NCBI RefSeq assembly: GCF_008369195.1
Contig: NZ_VOBC01000001.1
Coordinates: 1,798,001-1,862,000, forward strand
Length of the DNA: 64,000 nt
From: Sporosarcina sp. ANT_H38
GTDB taxonomy: Bacteria > Bacillota > Bacilli > Bacillales_A > Planococcaceae
Reading direction: 5' to 3'
In this document: positions 53,697-63,433 of the stretch, one piece after another
How the letters are laid out: every line of letters starts with the position of its first letter
Position numbering within the stretch: position 1 is the stretch's first letter
Notes under the pieces: model-generated
What the model was told of the DNA's origin: nothing
Seen by the model: only the letters and a program-made list of their open reading frames with translations
The model's database searches: none
Program-made: the position numbers and the translations under genes

Positions 53697-55292
53697 TTAT
53701 TGTGATACTAGTACTCTCATTAGTTCGTCCATTTGTGCTAGAGAAGATAGTGGATCATAACCAAAGAACATATCTGGCTGGTCCATTATGTATACTTGCT
53801 TATTTTTTACAGCCTTCATTTCCAACCAGGCCTCTGATGCAAATAAACGGTCCGTTTCTTTCTTTACCTCTTTAATTAAAGGTATTCCGGTAATAAATAT
53901 ATGATCAGCAGCATAGTCCACAATAGACTCTATCTTTACCTCAAGATATCCTTTTTGGTCAATCTTTTGTTTAAGCAATTCAGTCGGATATTGAAATCCA
54001 ATATCTTCATACAAGATTTGGGCTCCCCTTCCGAAGCTGCTGTGGAAGCAATAAGCAGAGCCTGTATCAATTTCCCATACGATAGCGGTTCCCCTATCTC
54101 CGAGTCGCTGGTTAAGTTGCTGATTAAAGGTCCAAATTATTGCATCATATTGTTCAAGCCAGGCTTCTACTTGTGGCTGTCTATTCACAACGTTTGCGAT
54201 GATACGAAATTGTTCTCGCCAGCTCATGTTTATAAAAGGCAGTGCAAGTACTGGAGCAAGCTCAAGCATACTTTTGTAATTACTTACCTTATTATAGTCA
54301 ATAATTACATCGGGTCGTGCGGATGCAACAATCTCACAAAGTGAATGAATGCTATTTTCATATATATTTATTTTTTTGTCGGCATCTACTTGATGCACAC
54401 TTTCCAACCACGCTGTATATACTCCTAACTCTGGAATTATCCCTAATGCCAGCAAGCATGCGGTATGATTACTATTAAGAACAACAACTCGTTTTTGCTT
54501 ATGATGATAAGCGGTCGGAGACAAACCGACTAATTGCTTAAATTTCCGACTTAAATAAGTGCCTTCTTTATACCCCACCTGCTGAGCCAAGTTCTCAAGT
54601 TTTGGCATATCGTAAAGCAACTTATTTTGAGAGGTACGAATCCGCAGCAATGTAAGATATGCGCTGAAGGTTTGAGCAGTATGTCTACGAAACTCACGGG
54701 AGAAATGCTCTGGTGTTACTTGTGCAAATGCCGCCAATTGCTCACGCGTCACATCCTCATGAAAATGTGTGTCTATATAATGAAGAACTTGTTCCATCCA
54801 CGAGCTAGTTTTCTGTTGTTGTCCTTCTAGTTCTTCATATAACTCTGCTACTAGCTCAACGAACAATTGTTGGAATTGAAACGGTTTACGATTACTTAGT
54901 TGTTTCGAAGCCCTTTCTAGCTCAGCTGTCAGATTTATTATGTTCAAAGAACAATTCCAAAGAGGCTCGGGGGATTTTAATACATTCGGTTTACTACCAT
55001 CATTCGTAAAGCAACGATACCTAATCTGCGTTCCCTGAAAATTTGAATCCAATTGGCTAGACAACGTCAATTCGTATGAATTTTGCCAAAGCATTACACA
55101 TCCACGTGACAACTTGTACTGCTGTTCTTGAAGTTCAAGTAAACCACTTCCGTTCATAACAACAAGTATACAAGGGTACCGAGTCATTTCTTCTTCAGTT
55201 TCAGGTAAAGTACCTTCCCAGTTCGATATGCTAACAGGTAAATAATAGGCATGGGAAAACAAGGTATTACACTTCAATAGCTCATCGTCCAT
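53697..55292 (-). CDS. AraC-family regulator fused to a siderophore-binding domain (Btr-like)
   Basis: A 531-aa protein: N-terminal cupin-like AraC sensor region (1-150), AraC DNA-binding domain (about 165-265: VTREQLAAFAQVTPEHFSREFRRHTAQTFSAYLTLLRI...VGYKEGTYLSRKFKQLVGLSPTAYHH), then a FecB/FhuD-type binding domain (about 275-531: VVVLNSNHTACLLALGIIPELGVY...). The same architecture and length (529 aa) define Bacillus subtilis Btr, which activates bacillibactin uptake on binding the ferric siderophore. There is no signal peptide. It probably activates the neighbouring transport genes. An ATG at 55292 follows GAGAGGGG at good spacing; a GTG one codon earlier is possible. Confidence 0.9.
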   Translation of the reverse strand: MDDELLKCNTLFSHAYYLPVSISNWEGTLPETEEEMTRYPCILVVMNGSGLLELQEQQYKLSRGCVMLWQNSYELTLSSQLDSNFQGTQIRYRCFTNDGSKPNVLKSPEPLWNCSLNIINLTAELERASKQLSNRKPFQFQQLFVELVAELYEELEGQQQKTSSWMEQVLHYIDTHFHEDVTREQLAAFAQVTPEHFSREFRRHTAQTFSAYLTLLRIRTSQNKLLYDMPKLENLAQQVGYKEGTYLSRKFKQLVGLSPTAYHHKQKRVVVLNSNHTACLLALGIIPELGVYTAWLESVHQVDADKKINIYENSIHSLCEIVASARPDVIIDYNKVSNYKSMLELAPVLALPFINMSWREQFRIIANVVNRQPQVEAWLEQYDAIIWTFNQQLNQRLGDRGTAIVWEIDTGSAYCFHSSFGRGAQILYEDIGFQYPTELLKQKIDQKGYLEVKIESIVDYAADHIFITGIPLIKEVKKETDRLFASEAWLEMKAVKNKQVYIMDQPDMFFGYDPLSSLAQMDELMRVLVSQ

Positions 55293-55354
55293 CACTATGT
55301 CCCCTCTCAAACGTTTTATTACCTTGACTATGCGAACGAAGCGATATAAATAAA

Positions 55355-55387
55355 GGTTCTAAAACAATTTAACATTGCTTTAGAACC
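55355..55387 (-). terminator. Terminator after the SBP remnant
   Basis: A 9-bp stem GGTTCTAAA / TTTAGAACC with an inner CAAT / ATTG pair; on the minus strand it is followed by TTTATTTATA. It lies 8 bp beyond the remnant reading frame. Confidence 0.75.
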
Positions 55388-55394
55388 AGCAAAC

Positions 55395-55466
55395 TTATTT
55401 CACTTCAGTTAACCACTCAGCGAGTTCTTCTGCTTGAGCAAGCAGTTAAAGCGGGTCAGTGAATTT
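55395..55466 (-). pseudogene. C-terminal remnant of a siderophore SBP
   Basis: The minus strand reads FTDPL-stop-LLAQAEELAEWLTEVK-stop. This is the C-terminal helix of the SBPs around it (YDPIAVLTQTEELAAWL in 52614-53582; DPLSALYQAEEIADKLV in 55478-56449) with an in-frame TAA. It keeps its own terminator but has no further upstream homology before the next SBP gene, so it is a decayed or recombined fifth SBP gene. Confidence 0.75.
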
Positions 55467-55477
55467 GGAGCATGATA

Positions 55478-56449
55478 TTACTTACTACCTTCAACTAGCT
55501 TATCCGCAATTTCCTCAGCTTGATATAATGCTGATAATGGGTCTGCATTAAAAAACTTTTTAATATCGAATTCATATACATGATTGTTTTTTACTGCGTC
55601 TAAATTAGTCCAGACCTTTGGTAAGTCGACTTTATCACTTTCTTCACTTTTCATAGAAATGATATAGTCACCCATATAATCACCGACGGTTTCCCAAGAT
55701 GTGTCTACACGGTCTTGATTTTTATCAATAATGTCACTTTTAACCTTTGGAGAAGGTGTTAAACCTAATAATTTGTATGCAGCTGTACTGCCACGCTCGC
55801 CTCGATCTCCAATGATCATTATATTTTTATCCATGCTATAATCAGCAATTGTAAATGTTGCACCTTCAGGAATAACATCCTTTATTTTTGCTTTGGCAGC
55901 ATCGACACGTTGATCAAACTCCGTTAGCCATTTCTTCGCTTCATCTTTTCTATTCAAAATTTCAGCCATTGCATTAATTTCTTCATGAATCGAATTATAA
56001 CTGCCACCATCGAATATAATTGTAGGCGCGATTTTGGCGTAATTTTCATATGCTTCTTGATCCCAAGTAATTATTAAATCAGGTTCAAGTTCCAATACTT
56101 TTTCCATTGATACTGTCCCCTCTGTACCAATATCCTCCATCTCATCAGATACAAGCGGCTCTAAAAACTTTCCGTAATCTGTTAGTGTTGAAGGCGCGCC
56201 AACTGGTATTAAACCTAAAGCCATGACCTGACCTAAATACCAATCCACAACAACGCGTTTAGGACGATCAGGTACTTCAATTTCACCCATTACTGTTGAT
56301 ACTTTCCGGATTTCTGTACTGTTATCTTTATTATCCTTTGTTTCAGCTTGATCTTTTGCCATGTTTGCATCATTTGAACAAGCACAAAGTAATAAAATAA
56401 ATCCTACTATTGCAATTGTTTTAATAGCTATATTCGACTTTTTCAGCAT
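55478..56449 (-). CDS. Iron-siderophore ABC transporter substrate-binding lipoprotein
   Basis: A 323-aa FecB-type receptor with signal and lipobox (AIVGFILLLCACSNDA). EVPDRPKRVVVDWYLGQVMALGLIPVGAP and VLELEPDLIITWD are class III SBP motifs. The ATG at 56449 lies 9 nt after GGAG; an ATG two codons earlier is alternative, and the frame open to 56527 runs through a terminator-like hairpin and is not translated. It follows the ABC exporter gene on the same strand. Confidence 0.88.
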   Translation of the reverse strand: MLKKSNIAIKTIAIVGFILLLCACSNDANMAKDQAETKDNKDNSTEIRKVSTVMGEIEVPDRPKRVVVDWYLGQVMALGLIPVGAPSTLTDYGKFLEPLVSDEMEDIGTEGTVSMEKVLELEPDLIITWDQEAYENYAKIAPTIIFDGGSYNSIHEEINAMAEILNRKDEAKKWLTEFDQRVDAAKAKIKDVIPEGATFTIADYSMDKNIMIIGDRGERGSTAAYKLLGLTPSPKVKSDIIDKNQDRVDTSWETVGDYMGDYIISMKSEESDKVDLPKVWTNLDAVKNNHVYEFDIKKFFNADPLSALYQAEEIADKLVEGSK

Positions 56450-56505
56450 TTTCATCTTCTCCTTATCGGGATTTTCATATACCCTTCCCGTTTCCACATA
56501 AGAAT

Positions 56506-56548
56506 CACAAACTATCATATTGTTCAAAGAATAACATGATAGTTTGTG
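56506..56548 (-). terminator. Hairpin between the ABC exporter and SBP genes
   Basis: A perfect 13-bp stem CACAAACTATCAT / ATGATAGTTTGTG with a 17-nt loop, 40 bp after the exporter stop. The T run is poor, so partial termination or processing is possible. Confidence 0.65.
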
Positions 56549-56588
56549 TTAATTAAAAACCAATCTGACACCAAGCTTCTGCTCACTT

Positions 56589-58304
56589 TCACACGCCAAA
56601 TTGTGCTTCGTGAAGCCTATTATAAGCACCTTTTAAATTCAGTAACTCTTGATGACTTCCTTCCTCAGCAATGCCTTCCTCTGTCACAACAATTATTCGA
56701 TCTGCATTTTTAATCGTTGCTAATCTGTGTGCAATTACTAGTGTTGTACGTCCTTTAGATAACTCGGTTAATGCCAGTTGAATAGCGGCCTCAGTTTCAG
56801 TATCAAGTGCTGATGTAGCTTCGTCCAAAATGAGTATAGATGGATTCTTCAGAAACATACGAGCAATGGAAAGGCGCTGTTTTTGTCCACCTGAAAGTTT
56901 AACACCACGCTCTCCTATCAGCGTATCCATTCCTTCTGATTGAGAAAGTATAATATCTTCCAACTGGGCTCTTTTTGCCGCTTGCCATATATCCTCTTCA
57001 GACGCATCTAAATCGCCATATGCGATATTCTCTCGAATCGTGCCATCGAAGAGGAATACATCTTGTTGGACAATTCCAATCTGGGAACGGAGAGAGGCAA
57101 GGGTCATTTTTCTAGTTTCAATTCCATCAATCAGTAAAGACCCTTCTTTTATATCGTAAAACCGAGGCAATAGACTACAAAGCGTCGTTTTCCCAGCACC
57201 TGATGGTCCAACAAGGGCTACTGTTTCTCCTGCCCGAATCGTTAAATTAATATTCTCCAACACATTATCTTTACCTTCATAACCAAACGATACGTCCTGG
57301 AACTTTATATTCCCATCCAAATGCCCTACATTTATTGCATCAGGAGCATCCGCTACATCTGGAGACGTTTCAAGTAGCTCTGTATAGCGCTTAAAGCCAG
57401 CAATGCCTTTTGGATACGTTTCAATAACAGAATTTATTTTCTCTATTGGGCCTAAAAATACATTCGATAGGAGAACAAAGGCCATAAACTCTCCAAACGT
57501 CATGTCTTTATTAATGACAAACCATGTGCCGCAAAGTAGCACAAACAACGTGACAGTTTTCATTAGAATATAGCTAATCGATGAGTTCCAAGCCATTATC
57601 TTATAAGCTACCAATTTTGACTGTCGAAAACGATTATTATTTTCATTAAATTGAGTGATTTCATGCTCTTCATTTGAAAATGCTTGAACGACGCGCATAC
57701 CGCTAACATTATTTTCTACACGTGCATTAAAATCTGCAATATCAGCAAAGAAACGACTAAATGCTTTCGACATTTTCCCACCGAAATACATCGATATGTA
57801 AATAATCAGTGGCACGACAATAAATGTAAGTACAGCCAATTGTGGATTTATAGAGAACATTAAAGCAAAAGCACCTATTAGCGTCATAAACGCGATAAAC
57901 AAATCCTCAGGGCCGTGGTGAGCAATTTCACCAATATCCATTAAGTCATTTGTCATTCTTGAAACTAAATGTCCTGTCTTATTGTCATCGAAAAAACGGA
58001 ATGATAGCTTTTGCACATGAGTGAAAAGCTTCTTTCTCATATCGGTTTCTATGTTAATTCCTAACTTATGACCCCAGTATGTAACAACATAATGAAGGCA
58101 TGAGCTTATAATATAAATTCCAAATAATGAGATACACCCCCATAAAATCCAACTCCAATTAGAGCTTGGCAACAAATCGTCAACGACACGATTGACAGCT
58201 AGTGGAAAGGCAAGTTCCAATAAGGCCGCTATAGTCGCACAGGAAAAATCTAGTATGAATAATCCTTTATATGGCTTGTAGTAAGAGAAAAACTGCTTTA
58301 ACAA
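56589..58304 (-). CDS. ABC transporter, fused permease/ATPase (exporter type)
   Basis: A 571-aa half-transporter: six-helix type I exporter domain (about 1-310) and a nucleotide-binding domain (about 330-571) with Walker A GPSGAGKTT, signature LSGGQKQRLS, Walker B ILILDEATSALD and an H-loop HR. It works as a homodimer or with another half. It lies within a siderophore uptake gene string, so it may export a siderophore or recycle it, or take part in ferric-siderophore import as IrtAB-type proteins do. The substrate is inference. Confidence 0.88.
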   Translation of the reverse strand: MLKQFFSYYKPYKGLFILDFSCATIAALLELAFPLAVNRVVDDLLPSSNWSWILWGCISLFGIYIISSCLHYVVTYWGHKLGINIETDMRKKLFTHVQKLSFRFFDDNKTGHLVSRMTNDLMDIGEIAHHGPEDLFIAFMTLIGAFALMFSINPQLAVLTFIVVPLIIYISMYFGGKMSKAFSRFFADIADFNARVENNVSGMRVVQAFSNEEHEITQFNENNNRFRQSKLVAYKIMAWNSSISYILMKTVTLFVLLCGTWFVINKDMTFGEFMAFVLLSNVFLGPIEKINSVIETYPKGIAGFKRYTELLETSPDVADAPDAINVGHLDGNIKFQDVSFGYEGKDNVLENINLTIRAGETVALVGPSGAGKTTLCSLLPRFYDIKEGSLLIDGIETRKMTLASLRSQIGIVQQDVFLFDGTIRENIAYGDLDASEEDIWQAAKRAQLEDIILSQSEGMDTLIGERGVKLSGGQKQRLSIARMFLKNPSILILDEATSALDTETEAAIQLALTELSKGRTTLVIAHRLATIKNADRIIVVTEEGIAEEGSHQELLNLKGAYNRLHEAQFGV

Positions 58305-58412
58305 TATGTATCACACTCCTAATTTTTTAGATTCATGAATAGGCTTCCTCTGCCATTCTTTAAGTGAGAAATCCCCTTGAATTAAGATATGGACAATCTG
58401 AAGAAAGAAAAT

Positions 58413-58453
58413 GAAGCTAGCTCCGCCATCAAAACTGACTCAAAACTAGCTTC
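58413..58453 (-). terminator. Hairpin downstream of the SBP gene at 58465
   Basis: An 8-bp stem GAAGCTAG / CTAGCTTC with a 25-nt loop, followed on the minus strand by ATTTTCTTTCTTC. Confidence 0.5.
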
Positions 58454-58464
58454 TTCATCAATAC

Positions 58465-59412
58465 TTATTTTTCGCTATTTTTCTTCGCAACTAGCATATC
58501 TGCCACTTCTTCCGCTTGAGCTAGCACAGCAATTGGATCATACGCCCGAAATCGTTTTTCATCGAGATAGAAAACATTACCTTTTTTAACTGCATCTACT
58601 GACTCCCAGACAGGATCATTTCTATCAAACTTACCGCCATTTGACTGGTCAAAAAAAATATAATCCCCAGCGTATTCAGTCATCACTTCAAAGGACACTT
58701 GTTTATATGACTCACCTTTGTCTATTAGTTCTTCTTTAATACGTTTTGACGGAGTTAGCTGAAGTTGTTTATAGATTGCTTGGCCGCCTTTATAAATTCC
58801 ATCACCATAAATGTAGGTGTCTTTAGCAAAAGAACCAAGGATAGAAACTGTTTCTCCTTCTTCCATTACTGCCTGGACTTTTTCACGATGTTGTTGTATT
58901 TTTTCGTCAAATGTAGCTAACCATTTCTCTGCTTCCTTATCTTTTCCAAGCATTCCCCCAATGGCCCTTACTTCTTCATGGACATCGCTATATGATTCGT
59001 AGGGAATTATTATTGTTGGAGCTATTTTGGAAAACTTCTCAAAAGCACCTTTGTCCATATCTGAACTAATAATTAAATCAGGTTGTAATTCCAATATTTT
59101 CTCCATGGAACCCTCCCCAGTGCTTTCAATCCCAGCGTTTATAATATCCTGTATATGCACGTTTTCAACGTCTACTTTTGTTGCTCCAACAGGTTCCTCT
59201 CCCAATATAAGCAATGTTGGCAAATAACTTTCTACTACAATCCTTTTTGGATTCGCAGGTATTTCAATATCACCATGAATTGTTTTCACTACTCTTGTTT
59301 CTTTGTCCTTACTTTCATTCGATTCGTTATTTGTATTACTACAAGCAGCAATTACCAGGAAAAGCGAAATGAGTAACAAAAAAATCGCGAAATAAGATTT
59401 GTTTTTCAACAT
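58465..59412 (-). CDS. Iron-siderophore ABC transporter substrate-binding lipoprotein
   Basis: A 315-aa class III SBP: lipobox LVIAACSN, then IPANPKRIVVESYLPTLLILGEEPVGATK and ILELQPDLIISSD. AGGAGG precedes the ATG. It follows another SBP gene by 14 bp, giving two receptors in tandem behind one FecCD/FecE importer; the two share the MLKNK start but differ in the ligand region, so they may recognise different chelates. Confidence 0.9.
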   Translation of the reverse strand: MLKNKSYFAIFLLLISLFLVIAACSNTNNESNESKDKETRVVKTIHGDIEIPANPKRIVVESYLPTLLILGEEPVGATKVDVENVHIQDIINAGIESTGEGSMEKILELQPDLIISSDMDKGAFEKFSKIAPTIIIPYESYSDVHEEVRAIGGMLGKDKEAEKWLATFDEKIQQHREKVQAVMEEGETVSILGSFAKDTYIYGDGIYKGGQAIYKQLQLTPSKRIKEELIDKGESYKQVSFEVMTEYAGDYIFFDQSNGGKFDRNDPVWESVDAVKKGNVFYLDEKRFRAYDPIAVLAQAEEVADMLVAKKNSEK

Positions 59413-59426
59413 ATTTATCCTCCTAA

Positions 59427-60416
59427 TTAATTTTGTTTTATTAGAGATTCCACTATACCTTCAATCATTTGCGTATTTGCAATTACCCCTGAATATAACC
59501 AGCTAGTCTCAGAACCATATTCATAAATATGTCCATTTTTGACAGCAGGTATATTCTCCCATATCGGATCCTGCAACATTTCTGCGCCATTTCCTTTATC
59601 ACTATTAATTAAGAAGATATGATCTGCATCAAGTTCAGCTAATCGCTCTAAGGAGTTCGCCGACCAATTTCCTGTGGCTGTGCTTGAAATTTCTTTGACT
59701 ACACTTGGAGTTGAGAGACCAAGATCACCATATAACACAGCCCCACTAGATACATTTTCACCAACGATATAAAAACTATCATTGACAAGCCAAATCGCAG
59801 CAGCTGACTCAGAACCAACCGATTCGTGTATCAACTTCTTCGATTCCTCTGACTTAACTTCATATTCATCTAAAACCTTCTTCGCTTCTTCTTGTTTCCC
59901 AAAAATGTCCCCCATGCTAACCAACTGTTCTCTCCAATCACCATTATTTTCTTCTTCAACGACAAAAGTCGGTGCAATTTTATTGTATTGGTCATATTTA
60001 GACCCTTCAACTGCCTGCGATGATCCCATAAGAATGAGGTCAGGAGTAAGGCTAGTCACTACCTCAAATGGCAAATCTGACGGAATTGTTGGTACATCTT
60101 TTAAATACTCTTGAAGATAACTTTGTACCCCTGCACCATCATTAATGCTCCACTGTGCAATTGGCATAATACCAAGAGCAACTAAATTGTCTTCTAAATA
60201 GGAAGCCAGGATTCGTTCAGGATTTGCAGGAATCGTGACTTCATGTCCCATTGCATCTATCAATGAACGTTCTGTTGAAGCTTCCTCAATGACTGGTTCA
60301 GTTTGCTTGTCTTCTTTCTCTTTAACTTCTTTACTAGGATCGCTACACCCTACTAAACTTAGTATTAGGACTAGAAAACTGACTGTAATTATAGTGATTC
60401 TTTTATTCTTTAACAT
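59427..60416 (-). CDS. Iron-siderophore ABC transporter substrate-binding lipoprotein
   Basis: A 329-aa class III SBP with lipobox ILSLVGCSD. Motifs are RSLIDAMGHEVTIPANPERILASYLEDNLVALGIMP and VTSLTPDLILMGSS. It is the receptor directly following the FecCD permease genes, so it is the most likely cognate binding protein. Sequence features recall hydroxamate/schizokinen receptors (YfiY/FhuD-like), though the ligand is not proven. Confidence 0.9.
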   Translation of the reverse strand: MLKNKRITIITVSFLVLILSLVGCSDPSKEVKEKEDKQTEPVIEEASTERSLIDAMGHEVTIPANPERILASYLEDNLVALGIMPIAQWSINDGAGVQSYLQEYLKDVPTIPSDLPFEVVTSLTPDLILMGSSQAVEGSKYDQYNKIAPTFVVEEENNGDWREQLVSMGDIFGKQEEAKKVLDEYEVKSEESKKLIHESVGSESAAAIWLVNDSFYIVGENVSSGAVLYGDLGLSTPSVVKEISSTATGNWSANSLERLAELDADHIFLINSDKGNGAEMLQDPIWENIPAVKNGHIYEYGSETSWLYSGVIANTQMIEGIVESLIKQN

Positions 60417-60455
60417 GAATTTATTCGCCTCATCTTTTCATATTTTCATATTTCC

Positions 60456-61493
60456 TTAGTCTTTTATGCGAGAAAGTAAATAAAGGAAGTATGGTGCGCC
60501 GATTACAGCGACAACAATACCCGCTGGAATTTCCGACGGTTGTAAGATCCAACGTCCGATTGTATCTGCTACAAGAACCAACAATCCTCCTATCAAAGCA
60601 GCAGCAGGTATTAAAATTTGATGTTTTGATCCAACAAGTTGGCGTGCCACATGTGGGCCAATTAGTCCTACAAAACCAATACCGCCACTAACTGATACAC
60701 TTGCACCTGCTAGCCCGACAGCTGCGGCAAGCAAAATACGCCGCTCTTTTTCAATCGAAGCACCGAGACCCGTTGCCGTTAAATCTCCTAAATTTAGTAC
60801 ATTGAGTACGCGTGCTTTGGAATAAACAAACGGAATTAAAATAATGATCCAAGGTAATAGCGATAGTACAAACTTCCAATTAGACCCCCATATACTACCT
60901 GCTAGCCAAGTCGCCACAAACTGATAATTTTCTGGACTTAGTCGAAGCGTTAATATAATCATCGCTGAGCTAATACCTGCAGCAACTGCAACGCCTGTTA
61001 ATAGCAGCCGCATTGGTGTAATTCCCTCATGTCGTTTATAGGCTAATGAATAAATAATGACAGCGGCTATGCCCGCACCAGTAAAAGCAAGAATCGGTAG
61101 TAAAAATACTGGAGTTGCAGTCGTTGATGGAAAAAAAGAGATGAAAAGCATGACTGCTAGCCCTGCCCCCGCGTTAATCCCTAATATGCCGGGATCAGCT
61201 AAAGCATTACGGGATATCCCTTGTAACACACAACCTGATACCGCAAGCCCCATTCCAACAAGTACAGAAATGATAATACGCGGTAAGCGAAACTCAAATA
61301 AAATTAAATGTTGTTTCTCTGTTCCTAGCCCAAACAATGTGCGGACTACTTCCAGTGGAGTCAATTTTATGTATCCTGTATTCATACTTATAATGAAGGC
61401 AACGACAATTAGCATACTTAGAATACCAATGACAAGTAGATTTCGTTTCTTAGACTTATGTTGTGCTTTTGTCATAATTGGTTTTTCTTTCAC
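60456..61493 (-). CDS. FecCD-family iron-siderophore permease (second subunit)
   Basis: A 345-aa permease with about ten helices. RLPRIIISVLVGMGLAVSGCVLQGISRNALADPGILGINAGAGLAV is the BtuC/FecCD signature, and GGIGFVGLIGPHVARQLVG the cytoplasmic coupling loop. The start is GTG (61491-61493), overlapping the stop of the partner permease as GTGA, 9 nt after GGAGG. It forms a heterodimer with the product of 61490-62536. Confidence 0.93.
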   Translation of the reverse strand: MKEKPIMTKAQHKSKKRNLLVIGILSMLIVVAFIISMNTGYIKLTPLEVVRTLFGLGTEKQHLILFEFRLPRIIISVLVGMGLAVSGCVLQGISRNALADPGILGINAGAGLAVMLFISFFPSTTATPVFLLPILAFTGAGIAAVIIYSLAYKRHEGITPMRLLLTGVAVAAGISSAMIILTLRLSPENYQFVATWLAGSIWGSNWKFVLSLLPWIIILIPFVYSKARVLNVLNLGDLTATGLGASIEKERRILLAAAVGLAGASVSVSGGIGFVGLIGPHVARQLVGSKHQILIPAAALIGGLLVLVADTIGRWILQPSEIPAGIVVAVIGAPYFLYLLSRIKD

Positions 61494-62536
61494 AGTTCTT
61501 TTCCTCCTTTTCTTGCAAGGTAAAGGAAGAACGGAACTCCGATTAAAGCAATCAATGCACCAATTGGTGTTTCATAAGGCGGATTAATCATTCTTGCACA
61601 AAGATCAGCCAAGACGACTAACAGTCCACCTAGAACAATTGAGCACGGAATAATCCATCGATAATCATGGCCAACTAGAAAGCGGGTTAGATGCGGCACA
61701 ATTAATCCCACAAAACCAACTGCTCCTACAACGGAAACGGCGGCTCCAGCCAATATAAGTACGAAGATCATTCCAAACACTTTAATGGTCTTTGTTTTTT
61801 GACCTAGTCCAATAGAGATTTCCTCACCAAGACTTAATAATGTAATCGAACGTGACAAAATCACCGCTCCAATCATGGCCATAAAGATCCAAGGCGACAT
61901 GATTTGAAGATGAATCCACTTCGTACCCGATACACCTCCTGCATACCAAAAAGCTAAATCTTGACCAATTCGGAAATATAGGGCAATCCCTTCACTTAGT
62001 GCGCCTAACAATGCACTTACGGCAGCGCCCGCAAGTACAAGACGCATCGGTGTTAACCCACCTCTTGACATGGAACCGACCCCGTACACAATACCAGCAC
62101 CTAATCCTGCACCTAAAAACGAATACAAAATTAGATACATATAAGGTAGACCTGGTAAAAAAGCAAAGCACAACGCAAGCGTAAATGCAGCACCAGCATT
62201 CAGTCCTAGTAGGCCGGAATCTGCTAATGGATTCCGCGTCATGCCTTGCATTAGCGCACCTGACACTGCAAAACAAGAACCAACCATCGCTGCACCAAGA
62301 ACACGTGGCATCCGAATTTCTCGAATAATTTGATGGGGTGTTAAATCTGGATTAAATCGAAACACAGCTTCCCAAACAGTCGTAAACTTAATATCAGCTG
62401 CCCCATATGAAATAGATAGTGCAATTGCAAATAGCAATGCGATTGCACCCCCAAATAATACGACGACAGCAATAATTGGTCTTGAATGTTTCTTGATTTC
62501 TCTTAATTCTGTGGTGGCGTCTACTGTAGCAGGCAT
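61490..62536 (-). CDS. FecCD-family iron-siderophore permease (first subunit)
   Basis: A 348-aa, ten-helix permease: IREIRMPRVLGAAMVGSCFAVSGALMQGMTRNPLADSGLLGLNAGAAF and VGAVGFVGLIVPHLTRFLVG are family signatures. The ATG at 62536 follows AAGGAG at 8 nt and leaves 11 bp after the ATPase stop; a start 15 codons earlier would overlap that gene and lacks a ribosome site. Confidence 0.93.
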   Translation of the reverse strand: MPATVDATTELREIKKHSRPIIAVVVLFGGAIALLFAIALSISYGAADIKFTTVWEAVFRFNPDLTPHQIIREIRMPRVLGAAMVGSCFAVSGALMQGMTRNPLADSGLLGLNAGAAFTLALCFAFLPGLPYMYLILYSFLGAGLGAGIVYGVGSMSRGGLTPMRLVLAGAAVSALLGALSEGIALYFRIGQDLAFWYAGGVSGTKWIHLQIMSPWIFMAMIGAVILSRSITLLSLGEEISIGLGQKTKTIKVFGMIFVLILAGAAVSVVGAVGFVGLIVPHLTRFLVGHDYRWIIPCSIVLGGLLVVLADLCARMINPPYETPIGALIALIGVPFFLYLARKGGKEL

Positions 62537-62547
62537 ACTAAATCTCC

Positions 62548-63339
62548 TTAACTCTTCTGACATAATTGATAGGATAGGCAAATGGGATTGGAACTAAATG
62601 GGCATGTCACAATACTCGCATCTATATTAAAAACGAGTTGTAAATTAGGACAGGTCATCACTTCTTCCGGTGTTCCCTCTTTCATGAGTACTCCATCCTT
62701 CATCGCAATCATGTAGTCAGAAAACCTGGAAGCGTGATTTAAATCATGCAGCACCATGACGATCGTTCGCCCCTCTTCCACGTTTAATCGCTGTAATAGA
62801 AGTAGAATATCCAATTGATGCGCCAAATCTAGATAGGTAGTGGGTTCATCTAGAATGAGGATTTCCGTATCCTGGGCAAGTGCCATTGCAATCCATACCC
62901 GTTGTCTTTGACCCCCAGATAAAGCTTCAATAGGACGATCTTTAAACTCATTTAATCCAGTCACATCAATCGCCCAATAAATATATTCATAATCCTCCTT
63001 TTTTAAAGAACCGAAACCCTTTTGATGAGGAAAACGCCCATAAGAAACGAGCTCAAATACAGTTAATCCGCTTGGCGCTTCCGTCGATTGTGGTAGGATA
63101 GCCATCTTTTTGGCAACTTCCTTAGTCTCCAACTGATGAATCGCTTTTCCATCAAGGTAAACAGCACCTTTTTTTATTTTTAATATACGAGAAATTGCTT
63201 TCAGTAAAGTTGATTTCCCACAACCATTTGGTCCAATAATTGTTGTTATTTTATTCTCAACGATAGATACACTTAAATCCTCAATTATCAGTTCGTTTGA
63301 ATAGCCAATGTCTACTTGTTCTACTTTTAAAGCTTCCAT
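62548..63339 (-). CDS. Iron-siderophore ABC transporter ATP-binding protein, FecE/YusV-like
   Basis: A 263-aa ATPase with Walker A GPNGCGKST, signature LSGGQRQRV, Walker B ILILDEPTTYLD and the H-loop LHDLNHASRFSD. It energises the FecCD permease pair encoded next. It is the first gene of the Fur-controlled operon (Fur box at 63434-63452). Confidence 0.94.
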   Translation of the reverse strand: MEALKVEQVDIGYSNELIIEDLSVSIVENKITTIIGPNGCGKSTLLKAISRILKIKKGAVYLDGKAIHQLETKEVAKKMAILPQSTEAPSGLTVFELVSYGRFPHQKGFGSLKKEDYEYIYWAIDVTGLNEFKDRPIEALSGGQRQRVWIAMALAQDTEILILDEPTTYLDLAHQLDILLLLQRLNVEEGRTIVMVLHDLNHASRFSDYMIAMKDGVLMKEGTPEEVMTCPNLQLVFNIDASIVTCPFSSNPICLSYQLCQKS

Positions 63340-63433
63340 ACTATTACGCCCTCTCTTAATCTCAAATTAATAAATAGAGTAAAATTTCATTGTAAATTTG
63401 TTATAGATAGGATTGAATGGATTCATTCTAAAT

